From: Snuella sedimenti
Lineage (GTDB): Bacteria > Bacteroidota > Bacteroidia > Flavobacteriales > Flavobacteriaceae
Reading direction: 5' to 3'
DNA: 64,000 nucleotides
NCBI RefSeq assembly: GCF_016428595.1
Contig: NZ_JAELVQ010000003.1
Span: 62,001 to 126,000, forward strand
Both the position numbers and the translations under genes were made by a program. This document shows, piece after piece, positions 1 through 8,770 of the stretch. The first letter of the stretch is position 1; each line of letters begins with the position of its first letter. The notes below the pieces were generated by a model that worked only from the letters and a program-made list of their open reading frames with translations, was not told the origin of the DNA and ran no database searches.

Positions 1-1039
1 CGCCAATCATAGCCCAACGACTATTGCCTTCAAGTGTGGCAGTAGCAGCCATAAAATGGTAATTGTGCGGATAATAAGCCAATGGATAGGCACCTTGGGC
101 ATGACAGCTCGTTACATAGGTGCTGTCTGCTTTTACGGCAGCAATATTGGCCAGTGTTCCTTTGTGGTATTCACCTGTTCTAATATAAGTATGTGATGGC
201 ATGTGTAACAAGTGCCCCGAACCAGGAACCAAGCCTTCATCAAACTTTTTAGCAGATGGATCGGAGCGCTCCGGTGTGTTAGAGGCTTCAACCGCATGAA
301 TATAAAAATGGTGTGCCCCGGGGTGCGATGGGTTTTTTTCGATTAAGGTCTCAAGTAAGGTTACAATTTCGGGAGTCCAAGGTTTTGGTGTACCGTCTTT
401 GTGGTACAGGTCCCAAGGGTGCAGATTCATTATAGACTCGGCATATAAAGCACTTATTTCGGGGTCATTGGGGTGTTTGTTGTAAAGAGTCTTCATGGCT
501 TTAGAGTAATCTATATCCAGTTGACTTCTATCTTCGGGTGGTTCGGGAGCATAACGAATAGCCATGGTTTCAATAAGTTGTTGCTCCTTATCGGTAGCAT
601 TGTTTGAGAGCGTTTTGGCTTTTGTAATTGCATTGTACGCACGTTGGTAATTGTCGTCCTCCATACCAGCATTATAGTTAGGCCCCAGAACGTAGGCATA
701 ACCCCAATAGGCCATGGCACAAGTAGGGTCTAACTTAGTTGCATAATAAAAGGACCTTGCGGCTTCGGCATGATTAAAGGCATAGGCTAAAGCCATACCT
801 TGGTTAAAATAGATTTGCGTTAAACTGTCTTTGGTTGTTATTGGATAATGAATTACATCATAGCCTTCTAAAAGGGGAGCAATGTTATCAGTTTTGTACC
901 ATTCTGCATCAGTTACCTGAGGAACACAATTGTACTTTGAGCTTGTAGGGGCTGTGGCGATCGGTTCGTCTACTTGTTTGGTGTTTTTTTTACAAGAAAA
1001 AAATAAAGTTAGTACAACCACTAAAATTTGTAGCTTCAT
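1..1039 (-). CDS. TPR-like lipoprotein, 3' end outside the window
   Basis: The frame is open for 346 codons from an ATG at 1037-1039 to the window edge, so the C-terminus is missing. The N-terminus is a lipoprotein signal (MKLQILVVVLTLFFSC), with Cys16 as the likely lipidated residue, so the product should be membrane-anchored. The body is helical and TPR-like, with repeated Ala/Tyr/Asn-rich segments such as FNQGMALAYAFNHAEAA and MAYWGYAYVLGPN. It has conserved-looking histidines at H243-H244 (GAHHFYIHAVE) and H279-H283 (HMPSHTYIRTGEY). These features match a bacterial family usually annotated only as a tetratricopeptide-repeat protein. The gene faces away from the sigma factor at 1217. Its biochemical role is unknown. 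Confidence 0.85.
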   Translation of the reverse strand, partial: MKLQILVVVLTLFFSCKKNTKQVDEPIATAPTSSKYNCVPQVTDAEWYKTDNIAPLLEGYDVIHYPITTKDSLTQIYFNQGMALAYAFNHAEAARSFYYATKLDPTCAMAYWGYAYVLGPNYNAGMEDDNYQRAYNAITKAKTLSNNATDKEQQLIETMAIRYAPEPPEDRSQLDIDYSKAMKTLYNKHPNDPEISALYAESIMNLHPWDLYHKDGTPKPWTPEIVTLLETLIEKNPSHPGAHHFYIHAVEASNTPERSDPSAKKFDEGLVPGSGHLLHMPSHTYIRTGEYHKGTLANIAAVKADSTYVTSCHAQGAYPLAYYPHNYHFMAATATLEGNSRWAMIG

Positions 1040-1216
1040 TTTGTAATATTTTGAATGTTAGTTGCTTGTGAGTAATAAATTTACTAATTTTTTAGGTTAT
1101 AATGGTTTGGGTATGGTCTGGATCTATTTTATTGTAATAAAATAAACAAGTTTTTATGTGACTTTTTTAATATGGTTGTGTCTTAAAATTAATAACTAAA
1201 TAGCTATTGGCTACAT

Positions 1217-1786
1217 TTGAAAACCCTAACGAATTTTAATGAACTTTCCGATGAAGATCTAGTTAAGGCAATTGTTAAGACTAATGACACCTTGCTTTTC
1301 GAGATTTTATATGACCGGTATGCCACGGTGGTTTTTAATAAGTGTTTTGGATTTTCAAAAAATGAAGACGAGGCTAAAGATTTGACACAAGATGTTTTTT
1401 TAAAGCTTTTCGTAAAACTGTCAAGTTTTAAAGGGAAATCTAAGTTCTCTACATGGTTGTATGCTTTTGTATATAATCATTGTGTAAATTATGTAACTAG
1501 AAATACAGCAAAAAAAATTGAAAAGCAAGCGGTTGATTATACAGACGTAGAAGCGATTTCGGACCTGGATAACGATCAGGAATTTTTTGAGATGAAAGTA
1601 GATAAGCTTAAGGTTGCCCTAGAGCTTATGTCTCCCGATGAGAAAATGATATTGTTGTTAAAGTATCAAGATTTGCTATCTATTAAAGAAATATCCAATG
1701 TTCTGGGAATTGGAGAAAGTGCTGTTAAAATGCGTATTAAACGCGCAAAGGATAAACTTTTAACTGTATATAATACCCTTAAGTAA
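1217..1786 (+). CDS. ECF-type RNA polymerase sigma factor
   Basis: This 189-residue protein has the sigma-70 region 2 pattern near residues 25-90 (EILYDRYATVVFNKCF, then DEAKDLTQDVFLKLF and STWLYAFVYNHCVNYV) and a region 4 helix-turn-helix near 135-185 (LLLKYQDLLSIKEISNVLG, then AVKMRIKRAKDKL). The start is a TTG at 1217. No in-frame ATG exists upstream before a stop at 1193, and the next ATG would remove region 2. The bases TACATTTG at 1212-1219 overlap the start codon and resemble a -7 promoter box, which I treat as chance. Its stop overlaps the ATG of the next small gene, so the two are co-translated. Target genes are unknown; the adjacent channel gene is a plausible one. Confidence 0.9.
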   Translation: MKTLTNFNELSDEDLVKAIVKTNDTLLFEILYDRYATVVFNKCFGFSKNEDEAKDLTQDVFLKLFVKLSSFKGKSKFSTWLYAFVYNHCVNYVTRNTAKKIEKQAVDYTDVEAISDLDNDQEFFEMKVDKLKVALELMSPDEKMILLLKYQDLLSIKEISNVLGIGESAVKMRIKRAKDKLLTVYNTLK

Positions 1787-1959
1787 TGGACAATCCGTTT
1801 AAATACATAGATAAGCCACTTAAGGATGTACCTGAAGAATTAAAATCGAAGGTTATGACCGATGTTGCGATTGCTAAGCTGCTCATGGAACTAACCAAGT
1901 TATTTTCTATAGACATGGCTAAAGTTATTGAGCGTACCATTAAGAAACGAAAAAAATGA
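1786..1959 (+). CDS. Small 57-residue protein coupled to the sigma factor
   Basis: The ATG at 1786 shares its first base with the sigma-factor stop codon (TAATG), an arrangement typical of translational coupling. The product is 57 residues and ends at a TGA at 1957-1959. It is predicted helical, with a hydrophobic stretch VAIAKLLMELTKLFSIDMAK and a very basic tail (ERTIKKRKK). I recognise no family. Its position directly after an ECF sigma gene allows a small regulator or anti-sigma role, but that is inference only. The alternative is a short structural protein that merely shares the operon with the channel gene 20 bp downstream. Confidence 0.65.
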   Translation: MDNPFKYIDKPLKDVPEELKSKVMTDVAIAKLLMELTKLFSIDMAKVIERTIKKRKK

Positions 1960-1978
1960 TTTTACAATATTTATAAAT

Positions 1979-2815
1979 ATGAATACTATGGGGAAACTAT
2001 CAGAATGGAACGAGGGAATTGTAAATTCACTCTCGGCTATGACCACAGAAGTAGCAGAAGTTATTCCGAACATGCTTGCGGCAATAGCAGTATTGATAAT
2101 TGGGTGGTTGGTCACAAAGTTAGTTGTTGGTGTTGCAAAAAAGGCTTTAAAATTTGCAAAGGCAGACAAGTTGGATGATAAAATAAACGAGATAGAGTTT
2201 TTTGGTGACAAGAAATTTAATTTTGATGTGATAAAGATTGTCAGCCGGTTTTTAAAATGGTTGCTGTACATCTTACTCATTATCATTATTACCGATATTC
2301 TAAACCTTACCATGGTTTCGGAGGAGATCAGAAACTTTTTGCGCTACATTCCTCGTTTGTTTTCGGCCTTAATTGTGTTTACCATAGGTTTATTGTTGGC
2401 TAATTTTATCAAGAAAACCATAAAATCTTTCTTTGAATCAATGGACCTATCGGGTTCTAAGTTGGTTAGCAATATTGTTTTCCTCTTACTTATTGTTTTT
2501 GTTTCCATAACAGCCTTAAATCAGGCAGGTGTAGATACCGAAATAATTACGAGCAATATTACTATGATACTTGGTGCCTTTTTGGTATCATTCGCTTTGG
2601 CCTTTGGATTGGGAGCCCAAAAAATAGTAACCGATCTGTTACGGGCGTTCTATGCAAGGAAAACCTACGAAATAGGCCAACAAATAGAGTTTAAAGGCAT
2701 GAAAGGAGAAGTGGTTATTATCGATAATCTATCCATTACCATAAAAACAGCACAAGGTAAATTTGTAATTCCTATTAAAGAGCTTGTAGAGAGTCAAGTT
2801 AAAATTGAGGGTTAA
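1979..2815 (+). CDS. MscS-family mechanosensitive ion channel
   Basis: The 278-residue product starts at the ATG at 1979. A longer frame back to a TTG at 1928 would overlap the small upstream gene and adds no recognisable sequence. It has a conserved TM-helix segment near residues 23-50 (MLAAIAVLIIGWLVTKLVV), further membrane segments near 85-105, 120-145 and 160-180, and the pore-type helix FGLGAQKIVTDLLRAFYARK. A small beta domain follows (IGQQIEFKGMKGEVVIIDNL, then FVIPIKELVESQV). This fits the MscS superfamily, CmpX-like branch, acting in the inner membrane as a tension- or osmotically gated channel. It closes the operon with the sigma factor, which suggests envelope-stress control. Confidence 0.85.
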   Translation: MNTMGKLSEWNEGIVNSLSAMTTEVAEVIPNMLAAIAVLIIGWLVTKLVVGVAKKALKFAKADKLDDKINEIEFFGDKKFNFDVIKIVSRFLKWLLYILLIIIITDILNLTMVSEEIRNFLRYIPRLFSALIVFTIGLLLANFIKKTIKSFFESMDLSGSKLVSNIVFLLLIVFVSITALNQAGVDTEIITSNITMILGAFLVSFALAFGLGAQKIVTDLLRAFYARKTYEIGQQIEFKGMKGEVVIIDNLSITIKTAQGKFVIPIKELVESQVKIEG

Positions 2816-2875
2816 CTTTATAGTTAGGGTTAAATTTGGTTGGGTTAATTACTCAATTTTTATAGTCTCTCACCT

Positions 2876-2917
2876 AAGTCCTTTTTCATTTGTTTGAAAA
2901 GGGGCTTTTTTTGTTTT
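2876..2917 (+). terminator. Rho-independent terminator after the channel gene
   Basis: AAGTCCTTTTTC and GAAAAGGGGCTT form a 12-bp stem (two G-U type pairs) around a short loop, followed directly by a run of T. It lies 60 bp after the MscS-type stop codon and ends the 1217-2815 operon. Confidence 0.7.
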
Positions 2918-2987
2918 AAGGAAAATATTTGTATACGTTTACAAAACCTAACATGATGGGGAAACGGAAGGTAATATTTATTAATAG

Positions 2988-3147
2988 AACTCATCTTGAC
3001 TTTTTTGATTAAAGTGAAAATTAGCTATTTTGAGCTTGATGGAAGGCATTTTTAAGTTACATAGCAGGGCTACGGAATGAGAAAATGATGAAAGGCAGGC
3101 TTAAAAGAGCAATTTTTTAACCAATTGGGAAAAGTCAAGATGAGTTC
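2988..3147 (+). repeat. Dispersed 160-bp palindromic element, copy 1
   Basis: The element is bounded by an 18-bp perfect terminal inverted repeat: GAACTCATCTTGACTTTT at 2988-3005 and its complement at 3130-3147. Between the arms lies a central hairpin around CATAGCAGGGCTACGG. The whole stretch aligns end to end, in inverse orientation, with the 161-bp element at 38549-38709, and its right end aligns with 15808-15849. No ORF is present. The copy sits in the 357-bp gap between the MscS terminator and the flavoprotein gene. Nothing else was seen in that gap. Confidence 0.8.
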
Positions 3148-3172
3148 ATAGTTCGTAATAAGTGAAAAAATT

Positions 3173-4102
3173 ATGGTAAAAAAAGTATTTGATGTTATTA
3201 TAATAGGAGGTGGCCCTGCAGGAATGAGTGCAGCACTTGTTTTAGGAAGAAGTAGAATAGCGACCTTAGTTCTTAATGCAGAATCTCCAAGAAATATGGT
3301 CACTGCTCATTCTCATGGATTCTTAACTCAAGATGGCAAACACCCAAAGGAGATATTTTCAATTGCTAAAGCGCAATTGGCAAAATATACATCGGTAGAT
3401 TATGTAAATAAAAAAGCTATTGACCTTAAGTTAATAAAGAAAGGTTTTACAGTAGAAACACAAACATCTATATACCAATCTCAAAGGGTTATCATTGCAA
3501 CAGGATACATTGACAGTATAGATTCTCTTGGCGTTAAAGGGCTTGCCGAAGTTTATGGTAAATCGGTTTACCCATGTCCTTTTTGTGATGGTTTTGAAAT
3601 GGCTGATAAAAAGTTAGCAGTTATAGGCGATAGTATCATGGCACCAATGTTTTCAAAAACAATTTCCCATTGGTCCAATGACGTCATTGTATTTACCAAT
3701 GGCGATAAAGTTGTAGATAACGAAATTGTATCCAACCTAAATAAAAACGGTATTTCAATAATAGATAAAAAAATTATTCAGCTCATTTCCGAAGATGGTA
3801 TACTTAAGGGTATTCAACTTGAAGATGGATCAATTGTTGAAAGAGATGGAGGGTTTATACCAGATACAAAATCTTTTGAAAGTAGCGACTTTGCACAAAA
3901 TCTGAATGTAACAAAGGAATTAGGGCATTTTGGAATGGAGGCTTATAAAGTCGATGATAATAAAGAGACTGAAATCAAAGGACTTTATATAATTGGAGAT
4001 GCAAGGACAGGATGGAGCGGTGTTGCCTCTTCCGTAGCAGAAGGCAGTGAAGTTGCCAAGATAATCACACATCAGATAATAGATGAAAATTGGATAGAAT
4101 AA
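3173..4102 (+). CDS. Thioredoxin-reductase-like FAD/NAD(P) oxidoreductase
   Basis: The 309-residue protein starts with a classical FAD dinucleotide fold, VIIIGGGPAGMSAALVLGR at about residues 8-26. A redox pair CPFC lies in YPCPFCDGFE (about residues 136-145), and the FAD-ribose motif GLYIIGDARTGWSG is near 270. This domain order and length match TrxB-like flavoproteins, which transfer electrons from NAD(P)H to a disulfide. The second nucleotide motif is degenerate (VIGDSIMAPMF instead of a GxGxxA form), so the electron donor may differ from NADPH or the protein may not be a true thioredoxin reductase. No thioredoxin gene lies nearby. It stands alone in a run of accessory genes. Confidence 0.85.
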   Translation: MVKKVFDVIIIGGGPAGMSAALVLGRSRIATLVLNAESPRNMVTAHSHGFLTQDGKHPKEIFSIAKAQLAKYTSVDYVNKKAIDLKLIKKGFTVETQTSIYQSQRVIIATGYIDSIDSLGVKGLAEVYGKSVYPCPFCDGFEMADKKLAVIGDSIMAPMFSKTISHWSNDVIVFTNGDKVVDNEIVSNLNKNGISIIDKKIIQLISEDGILKGIQLEDGSIVERDGGFIPDTKSFESSDFAQNLNVTKELGHFGMEAYKVDDNKETEIKGLYIIGDARTGWSGVASSVAEGSEVAKIITHQIIDENWIE

Positions 4103-4338
4103 TAGACGTAGTTGATAAGGAATATGAACACAGGCTTACTGAGATTGTGTTGTGGCGATATGGCTTATGCACAGAAGGTGTGTATACAGAGATAAACTCT
4201 TAAAAAATGATTTCAATGAATATTTTGAAAATATAAATTGATAAAAATGACTTTTGGTAACGTGCGTAAAATTACAACTTTCTTAAAGAAAAGTATTATT
4301 TTTGAAAAGAAGTCAACAAATAATTAGACCTACATTTT

Positions 4339-5154
4339 ATGAAAAGAATGAAACTATTTTTTGCCCTAATTTTACTGAACACATTTTTGTTTTCCTGTTC
4401 GTCTGATGAAAACAGTTCAAGCAATAAATTAGTTAAAGTTGTTAAAGTCAGTGACAACAAAAAATCAGAATACATGTATAACTCAGATGAATTATTGTCA
4501 ATGTGGGTAGGAACTTATCTGAGTTTAGGATTCGAAATGAATTATGTTTACGATTCAGATAACAATTTAACAGAAATTCATTACGAAGAAACAGGCTCTG
4601 GAACTTACACGCACGATACCTATTTTACTTATAACAACAAGGGCAACCTAATAAGTTATGACGATGTTGACTTGAGTTATAATGGAAACATTATAACAGC
4701 TACCGGAACAATAGAAGGCAATGCAAATACAACCATTATATTAGAAACAAATAGTTCCGGATTAATAACAAAATTAGTTGAAGAAGATAACCATACTGTT
4801 TTTGAATATGATTCAAATGGAAACTTAACGGTCGTGAAGCATTATAATGGTAATAATATTTTACGGGATACGTATAACATAAGTTACGATCAAAGTAAAA
4901 ACCCATTCTATGGTCAAATGAAATCCATATACATCGAGCGCTTTATTGAACATTTTTACCCTTTTGAAGGTGTTTACGTTAGTAGTTTTGAGCGTTATAG
5001 TTTTCCGTTTTTTAAAAATAATGTGGTATCTATCACTGAAAATTTGAATACAACAGCTACTTACAATTATACCTACGACAGTGCAAATTATCCAATTCAT
5101 GTAGATGGGATTTATTCTGGAGATCCAATAGTATTTGATATAGGGTATTATTAA
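4339..5154 (+). CDS. Secreted lipoprotein with YD-type repeats
   Basis: The 271-residue product has a lipoprotein signal MKRMKLFFALILLNTFLFSC and a Ser/Asn-rich linker after the cysteine. The remainder repeats short YD-type units: YNSDELLSMW, YDSDNNLTEIHY, YNNKGNLISYDD, YDSNGNLTVVKHY and YTYDSANYPIHV. Such beta-rich repeats are found in Bacteroidota lipoproteins of the DUF4595 type and in RHS-like proteins. The spacing of repeats fits a small beta structure exposed at the cell surface or in the periplasm. There are no catalytic motifs. The gene is flanked by unrelated accessory genes, so no function can be given. Confidence 0.75.
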   Translation: MKRMKLFFALILLNTFLFSCSSDENSSSNKLVKVVKVSDNKKSEYMYNSDELLSMWVGTYLSLGFEMNYVYDSDNNLTEIHYEETGSGTYTHDTYFTYNNKGNLISYDDVDLSYNGNIITATGTIEGNANTTIILETNSSGLITKLVEEDNHTVFEYDSNGNLTVVKHYNGNNILRDTYNISYDQSKNPFYGQMKSIYIERFIEHFYPFEGVYVSSFERYSFPFFKNNVVSITENLNTTATYNYTYDSANYPIHVDGIYSGDPIVFDIGYY

Positions 5155-5254
5155 TAAAAAGAGGTATGAAATGAGCCATGACAAATCTTGATACCTACCG
5201 AGATGATTATTGGTGAATTACATCTGACCGCAAAAAAACAATAAATATTAACAG

Positions 5255-5860
5255 ATGAAAGATTGGTTTGATAATATACAACTAGAAGGTAACAAAGTAC
5301 TATTGGAACCGTTGGATATGTCTCATAAAAATGCACTTTTGCGTGCGGCTTCCGATGGAAAATTATGGGAGTTATGGTTTACATCGGTGCCTTCGGAAGA
5401 AACGATAGATTCTTATATTGAAAACGCATTAATTGAAAAATTGAATGGCAAAGGGTATCCCTTTGTAGTTGTAGAAAAGTCTACAGGAACAATCATTGGT
5501 TCTACAAGGTATTGTAATGCCACGCCAGAGCATAGGCGATTGGAAATTGGATACACTTGGTATGCAAAAACATACCAGCGTACAGGAATCAATACCGAAT
5601 GTAAATACCTGTTACTAAAACATGCATTTGAAAAACTGCGTTGTATTGCAGTCGAATTTAGAACGCATTGGCATAATGTACGTTCTCGGGCAGCTATTGC
5701 CAGACTTGGGGCTAAACAAGACGGTGTTTTAAGAAATCACAAACTAAGTGCTGATGGTAGTTACAGGGACACAGTCGTTTTTTCAATAACCGACCAAGAA
5801 TGGAAAGCTGTAGAAATAGCTCTGAAATATGAAATAAGAAGATACAAAGACAAACGGTAG
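5255..5860 (+). CDS. GNAT-family N-acetyltransferase
   Basis: The 201-residue protein has the GNAT order: an N-terminal strand (VLLEPLDMSHKNALLRAA), a central pair of strands (PFVVVEKSTGTIIGSTRYC), the motif IGYTWYAKTYQRTGINTECK where acetyl-CoA phosphate binding is expected, and a final segment (VEFRTHWHNVRSRAAIARLG). The degenerate A-motif and the HNVRSRAAIARLGA sequence resemble RimJ/RimL-type enzymes, which acetylate protein N-termini or small amines. The substrate is unknown. It begins 100 bp after the lipoprotein gene and has its own short upstream gap. Confidence 0.85.
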   Translation: MKDWFDNIQLEGNKVLLEPLDMSHKNALLRAASDGKLWELWFTSVPSEETIDSYIENALIEKLNGKGYPFVVVEKSTGTIIGSTRYCNATPEHRRLEIGYTWYAKTYQRTGINTECKYLLLKHAFEKLRCIAVEFRTHWHNVRSRAAIARLGAKQDGVLRNHKLSADGSYRDTVVFSITDQEWKAVEIALKYEIRRYKDKR

Positions 5861-5955
5861 GAATAAAACATGTGGGAGGTAATATAGTGGTCTTTCATAA
5901 AGTACCTCGTTTTACATAGTAGATATTTGTGTAATTAACATTAATAAAAATAATA

Positions 5956-6675
5956 ATGGAAAAATCGGAATCTAGATCCCCAATTTATAGATATACTGAA
6001 TCTGATAAAAGAGATTTTGAAGGCGCTTCGGGAGAGGCGTCAATTGAAGAAATCACAGATCATGTAGAGAAACATATTGGTGAGATTCATAAAGTATTTC
6101 ATGAATTAATATCAGATCAGGTTCATATTGATGTTCATTGGGTAAAACCATCTTTAGAGAGACCATTCCATACACTAGTTACTTCTGGAATGAGTGATAA
6201 ACCTATGAATACACCTGAAGAAGTAGAAGGTTGTGATTTTGCAGAATTGAGTATCTGTCTGCCTAGTGATTGGAAAATTTCTGAGGAAGACTTTAAAGAA
6301 GAAAAAAATTATTGGCCCATGAGGTGGTTAAAATATCTTGCGAGGTTTCCTCATGAATTTAACACATGGTTAAGCTATGGTCATACAATACCAAATGGCG
6401 ATCCCGCAGAACCTTTTTCAGATAATACTCAGTTAAGCACTATGCTATTGTTGCCAACGATAGTCTTTGGGGAAGATTTTCGTACACTTCGGCTTAAAAA
6501 TAAGGCAATAGATTTTTATACACTTATCCCAATATACAGTGAAGAACTGAATTTAAAAATGAAAAAAGGAGTTGAAGCGTTATTTGATGGATTTGACAAA
6601 TTTGGAGTGTCTGATATTGTTCAAGTTGATAGACCTAATTCAGTCAAAAAGAGAAAGCTGTTTGGTCTTTTTTAG
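5956..6675 (+). CDS. Suppressor-of-fused (SUFU) domain protein
   Basis: The 239-residue product shows the SUFU signature: FHTLVTSGMSDKPM (about residue 75), CDFAELSICLPSDW (about 95), NYWPMRWLKYLARFPHEFNT (about 118) and GHTIPNGDPAEPFSDNT (about 142). The bacterial SUFU family occurs as stand-alone cytoplasmic proteins and as immunity proteins in polymorphic toxin systems. No toxin gene with a matching architecture lies next to it here, so an immunity role is only a possibility. The short basic tail (SVKKRKLFGLF) is unremarkable. The GNAT gene 42 bp downstream may be co-transcribed. Confidence 0.85.
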   Translation: MEKSESRSPIYRYTESDKRDFEGASGEASIEEITDHVEKHIGEIHKVFHELISDQVHIDVHWVKPSLERPFHTLVTSGMSDKPMNTPEEVEGCDFAELSICLPSDWKISEEDFKEEKNYWPMRWLKYLARFPHEFNTWLSYGHTIPNGDPAEPFSDNTQLSTMLLLPTIVFGEDFRTLRLKNKAIDFYTLIPIYSEELNLKMKKGVEALFDGFDKFGVSDIVQVDRPNSVKKRKLFGLF

Positions 6676-6717
6676 AATAATTGAATATTGGACAAAATAT
6701 TAGTTGGAAACTAAACA

Positions 6718-7248
6718 ATGAACAAAAATAATTTACCTGAAATAAAAACAGAACGTCTTTTGTTGCGAAGATTACATCCATCTGATTGGCAAATGATTTC
6801 ATTTTTACGATCAGACAAAAAGGTAAATAAGTTTGTTAAAAGGTCAAGTGCCGAATCCAAGTCCAAAGCATTGGAATTCATAGAAATGATCAATGAAGGG
6901 ATTGATAGTCGGAACCTGTATTATTGGGTCGTTACAGAAAAAAATCGAAATGAAATGATTGGAAGTATTTGTCTTTGGAATTTCTCGCAGGATAATACAA
7001 TAGCTGAAGTCGGATACGATTTAGTACCTAAATTTCAGGGTAAGGGAATAATGAGCGAATCACTGCAAAGTATTCTATCCTTCGGATTCAAAGAGCTAAA
7101 CCTCAAAGCTGTTGAAGCGTTTACCCATAAACGCAATATGCCTTCTAGAGCATTATTGGAAAGTAATGGGTTTAAAATAATTTTAGGTAAAATAGATGAA
7201 GATAATGTAGACAATCTAGTTTATGAAATTAAGAATGAGGGCCAATAG
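6718..7248 (+). CDS. GNAT-family N-acetyltransferase (RimJ/RimL type)
   Basis: The 176-residue protein begins with the RimJ/L-like opening LPEIKTERLLLRRLHPSDW. It continues with IGSICLWNFSQDNTIAEVGY, the acetyl-CoA-binding motif DLVPKFQGKGIMSESLQSIL (Q-x-x-G-K-G-like) near residues 101-120, and the closing segment VEAFTHKRNMPSRALLESNG, where the asparagine and serine-rich helix form the usual C-terminal fold. It is a complete domain of normal length. It is only distantly similar to the GNAT protein at 5255, so the two do not look like a recent duplication. The substrate is unknown. Confidence 0.87.
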   Translation: MNKNNLPEIKTERLLLRRLHPSDWQMISFLRSDKKVNKFVKRSSAESKSKALEFIEMINEGIDSRNLYYWVVTEKNRNEMIGSICLWNFSQDNTIAEVGYDLVPKFQGKGIMSESLQSILSFGFKELNLKAVEAFTHKRNMPSRALLESNGFKIILGKIDEDNVDNLVYEIKNEGQ

Positions 7249-7376
7249 GGGGTAGAAATAGAAAGTAAGGGGTGTTATTTTAATTTCAATCTAAAATCAA
7301 CCATATAAAAACTAGTTACAATGTTTGTCCCTCGGCTAGTGTTTGCTTGTAGCGGGGTTTGGTTATATGAGTATAT

Positions 7377-8750
7377 CTACTTCCGTTTATTCCGCTTGTT
7401 ATAATTCTTATCGCCACGGGTTTTAGGTTTCTTGTACTTATTAGCGATCTTGAATTTATAGGAGCCTCCTAAGTTTTCTTTTTTATTTTTGTCCTTTTTT
7501 TCATGAAAGGCAGGCCCCGGAGCATCTTCGTCCCGACGTTTTGTGGGGTTGTTATGCTCTTTTATTATTGGGCGTTCTTCTTCGATAAGCTCTGTTGAGA
7601 TCGTTACCGATTCTGGGAAATCCATAACTGGTACGGGCATGTTCATTAAGCCTTCAATAGCTTCCACAAAAGCTTGCTCTTTTTCGGTAGAGAAGAGGAT
7701 GGCTTGCCCCTTACGTTCCGCACGGCCCGTTCTACCGATGCGATGCATATAGTTTTCGGGATATTCAGGCGTGTCAAAATTAATAACGTGCGATATGCTG
7801 TCTATGTCCAATCCACGTGCCATTACATCCGTAGCAATTAAAATGCGGTTGTGTCCCGAGCGGAACTGTTCAATACTCCGTAGCCTATAGTTTTGGGTTT
7901 TATTAGAATGGATTACACACAGTTCTTCATGAAATAACTCGTCCAGTTGTTCGAACAAGCGATCAGCCATACGCTTATAAGCAACAAATACCAATACCTT
8001 ATTAAAGGTTTCGGTGTCCCGGAGCAAGTGCGTTAACAGGTTTACTTTTGTATAAAAATTAGGGACTTGATAACGACTTTGAGAAATGTTTTCCAACGGT
8101 GTGCCAGATACCGCAATGGAAACCTGCTGTGGACTTTTAAAGAAGTCGTTAATGAGCAAATCCACATCGTGGGTCATTGTAGCCGAAAACATGATGTTCT
8201 GGCGGCGCTCCGGAAGCAGGTCAAAAATATTGATTAATTGATGTCTGAAGCCTAGGTCCAGCATCACGTCAACCTCATCAATCACTAACTTCTGTATGGA
8301 TTTAAGCTGTAGGGCACGACTAACGGCAAGATCGTACAAACGCCCCGGCGTGGCAACCAAAATATCAGCACCCTCTGCTACAGCTTGCTTTTGTGTATTG
8401 ATATTTGTCCCCCCATAAACACCCAAAACGCGATTGTTTATGTATTTGGATAGTTTTTCAATATCGTCCACTACCTGAACAACAAGTTCTCTGGTGGGCA
8501 CTAAGATTAAAACACGCGGATTTACTTGTGTAGAAAACTTTAAATGCTTTAAAATGGGTAACATATAACCATAGGTTTTCCCCGTACCCGTTTGTGCAAT
8601 ACCTACCATATCCTGCCCTGAAGCAATAACGTTAAAAGCTTGTTCCTGAATAGGAGTGGGAGTGCTAAAGCCTAAGTCCTCTAAGGCATTGTATAAAGGT
8701 GTATTTAAATTTAGATCTTGAAAAGTCACAATGTACTGTTTAGCAGGCAA
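7377..8750 (-). CDS. DEAD-box-family ATP-dependent RNA helicase (motif DEVD)
   Basis: The 457-residue protein carries the helicase motifs in order: Q motif (GFSTPTPIQEQAF), motif I AQTGTGKT (about residue 54), Ia PTREL, Ib TPGRLYD, motif II DEVD (in LVIDEVDVMLD), motif III SAT, motif IV (VLVFVAYKRMADRLFEQL), motif V ATDVMARGLDID and motif VI HRIGRTGRAERKG. The C-terminal tail is Lys/Asn-rich and probably binds RNA. Flavobacterial genomes carry several such RhlE-like helicases for ribosome assembly and cold growth. Motif II reads DEVD instead of DEAD, a conservative change that keeps both acidic residues. It converges with the gene upstream at 7248. Confidence 0.93.
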   Translation of the reverse strand: MPAKQYIVTFQDLNLNTPLYNALEDLGFSTPTPIQEQAFNVIASGQDMVGIAQTGTGKTYGYMLPILKHLKFSTQVNPRVLILVPTRELVVQVVDDIEKLSKYINNRVLGVYGGTNINTQKQAVAEGADILVATPGRLYDLAVSRALQLKSIQKLVIDEVDVMLDLGFRHQLINIFDLLPERRQNIMFSATMTHDVDLLINDFFKSPQQVSIAVSGTPLENISQSRYQVPNFYTKVNLLTHLLRDTETFNKVLVFVAYKRMADRLFEQLDELFHEELCVIHSNKTQNYRLRSIEQFRSGHNRILIATDVMARGLDIDSISHVINFDTPEYPENYMHRIGRTGRAERKGQAILFSTEKEQAFVEAIEGLMNMPVPVMDFPESVTISTELIEEERPIIKEHNNPTKRRDEDAPGPAFHEKKDKNKKENLGGSYKFKIANKYKKPKTRGDKNYNKRNKRK

Positions 8751-8770
8751 AGTTACACTTAATATTCTGT

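Noticed and set aside
1212-1219. TACATTTG as a -7 promoter box for the sigma gene
   Set aside because: It overlaps the only usable start codon, so transcription would begin inside the gene; treated as chance.
1928-1978. Longer start of the MscS-type channel
   Set aside because: The TTG start lies inside the small coupled gene; the ATG at 1979 is the simpler start.
4103-4200. A ~33-codon open frame after the flavoprotein gene (ends ...VYTEINS)
   Set aside because: No start codon, no recognisable family; may be a remnant but cannot be supported.
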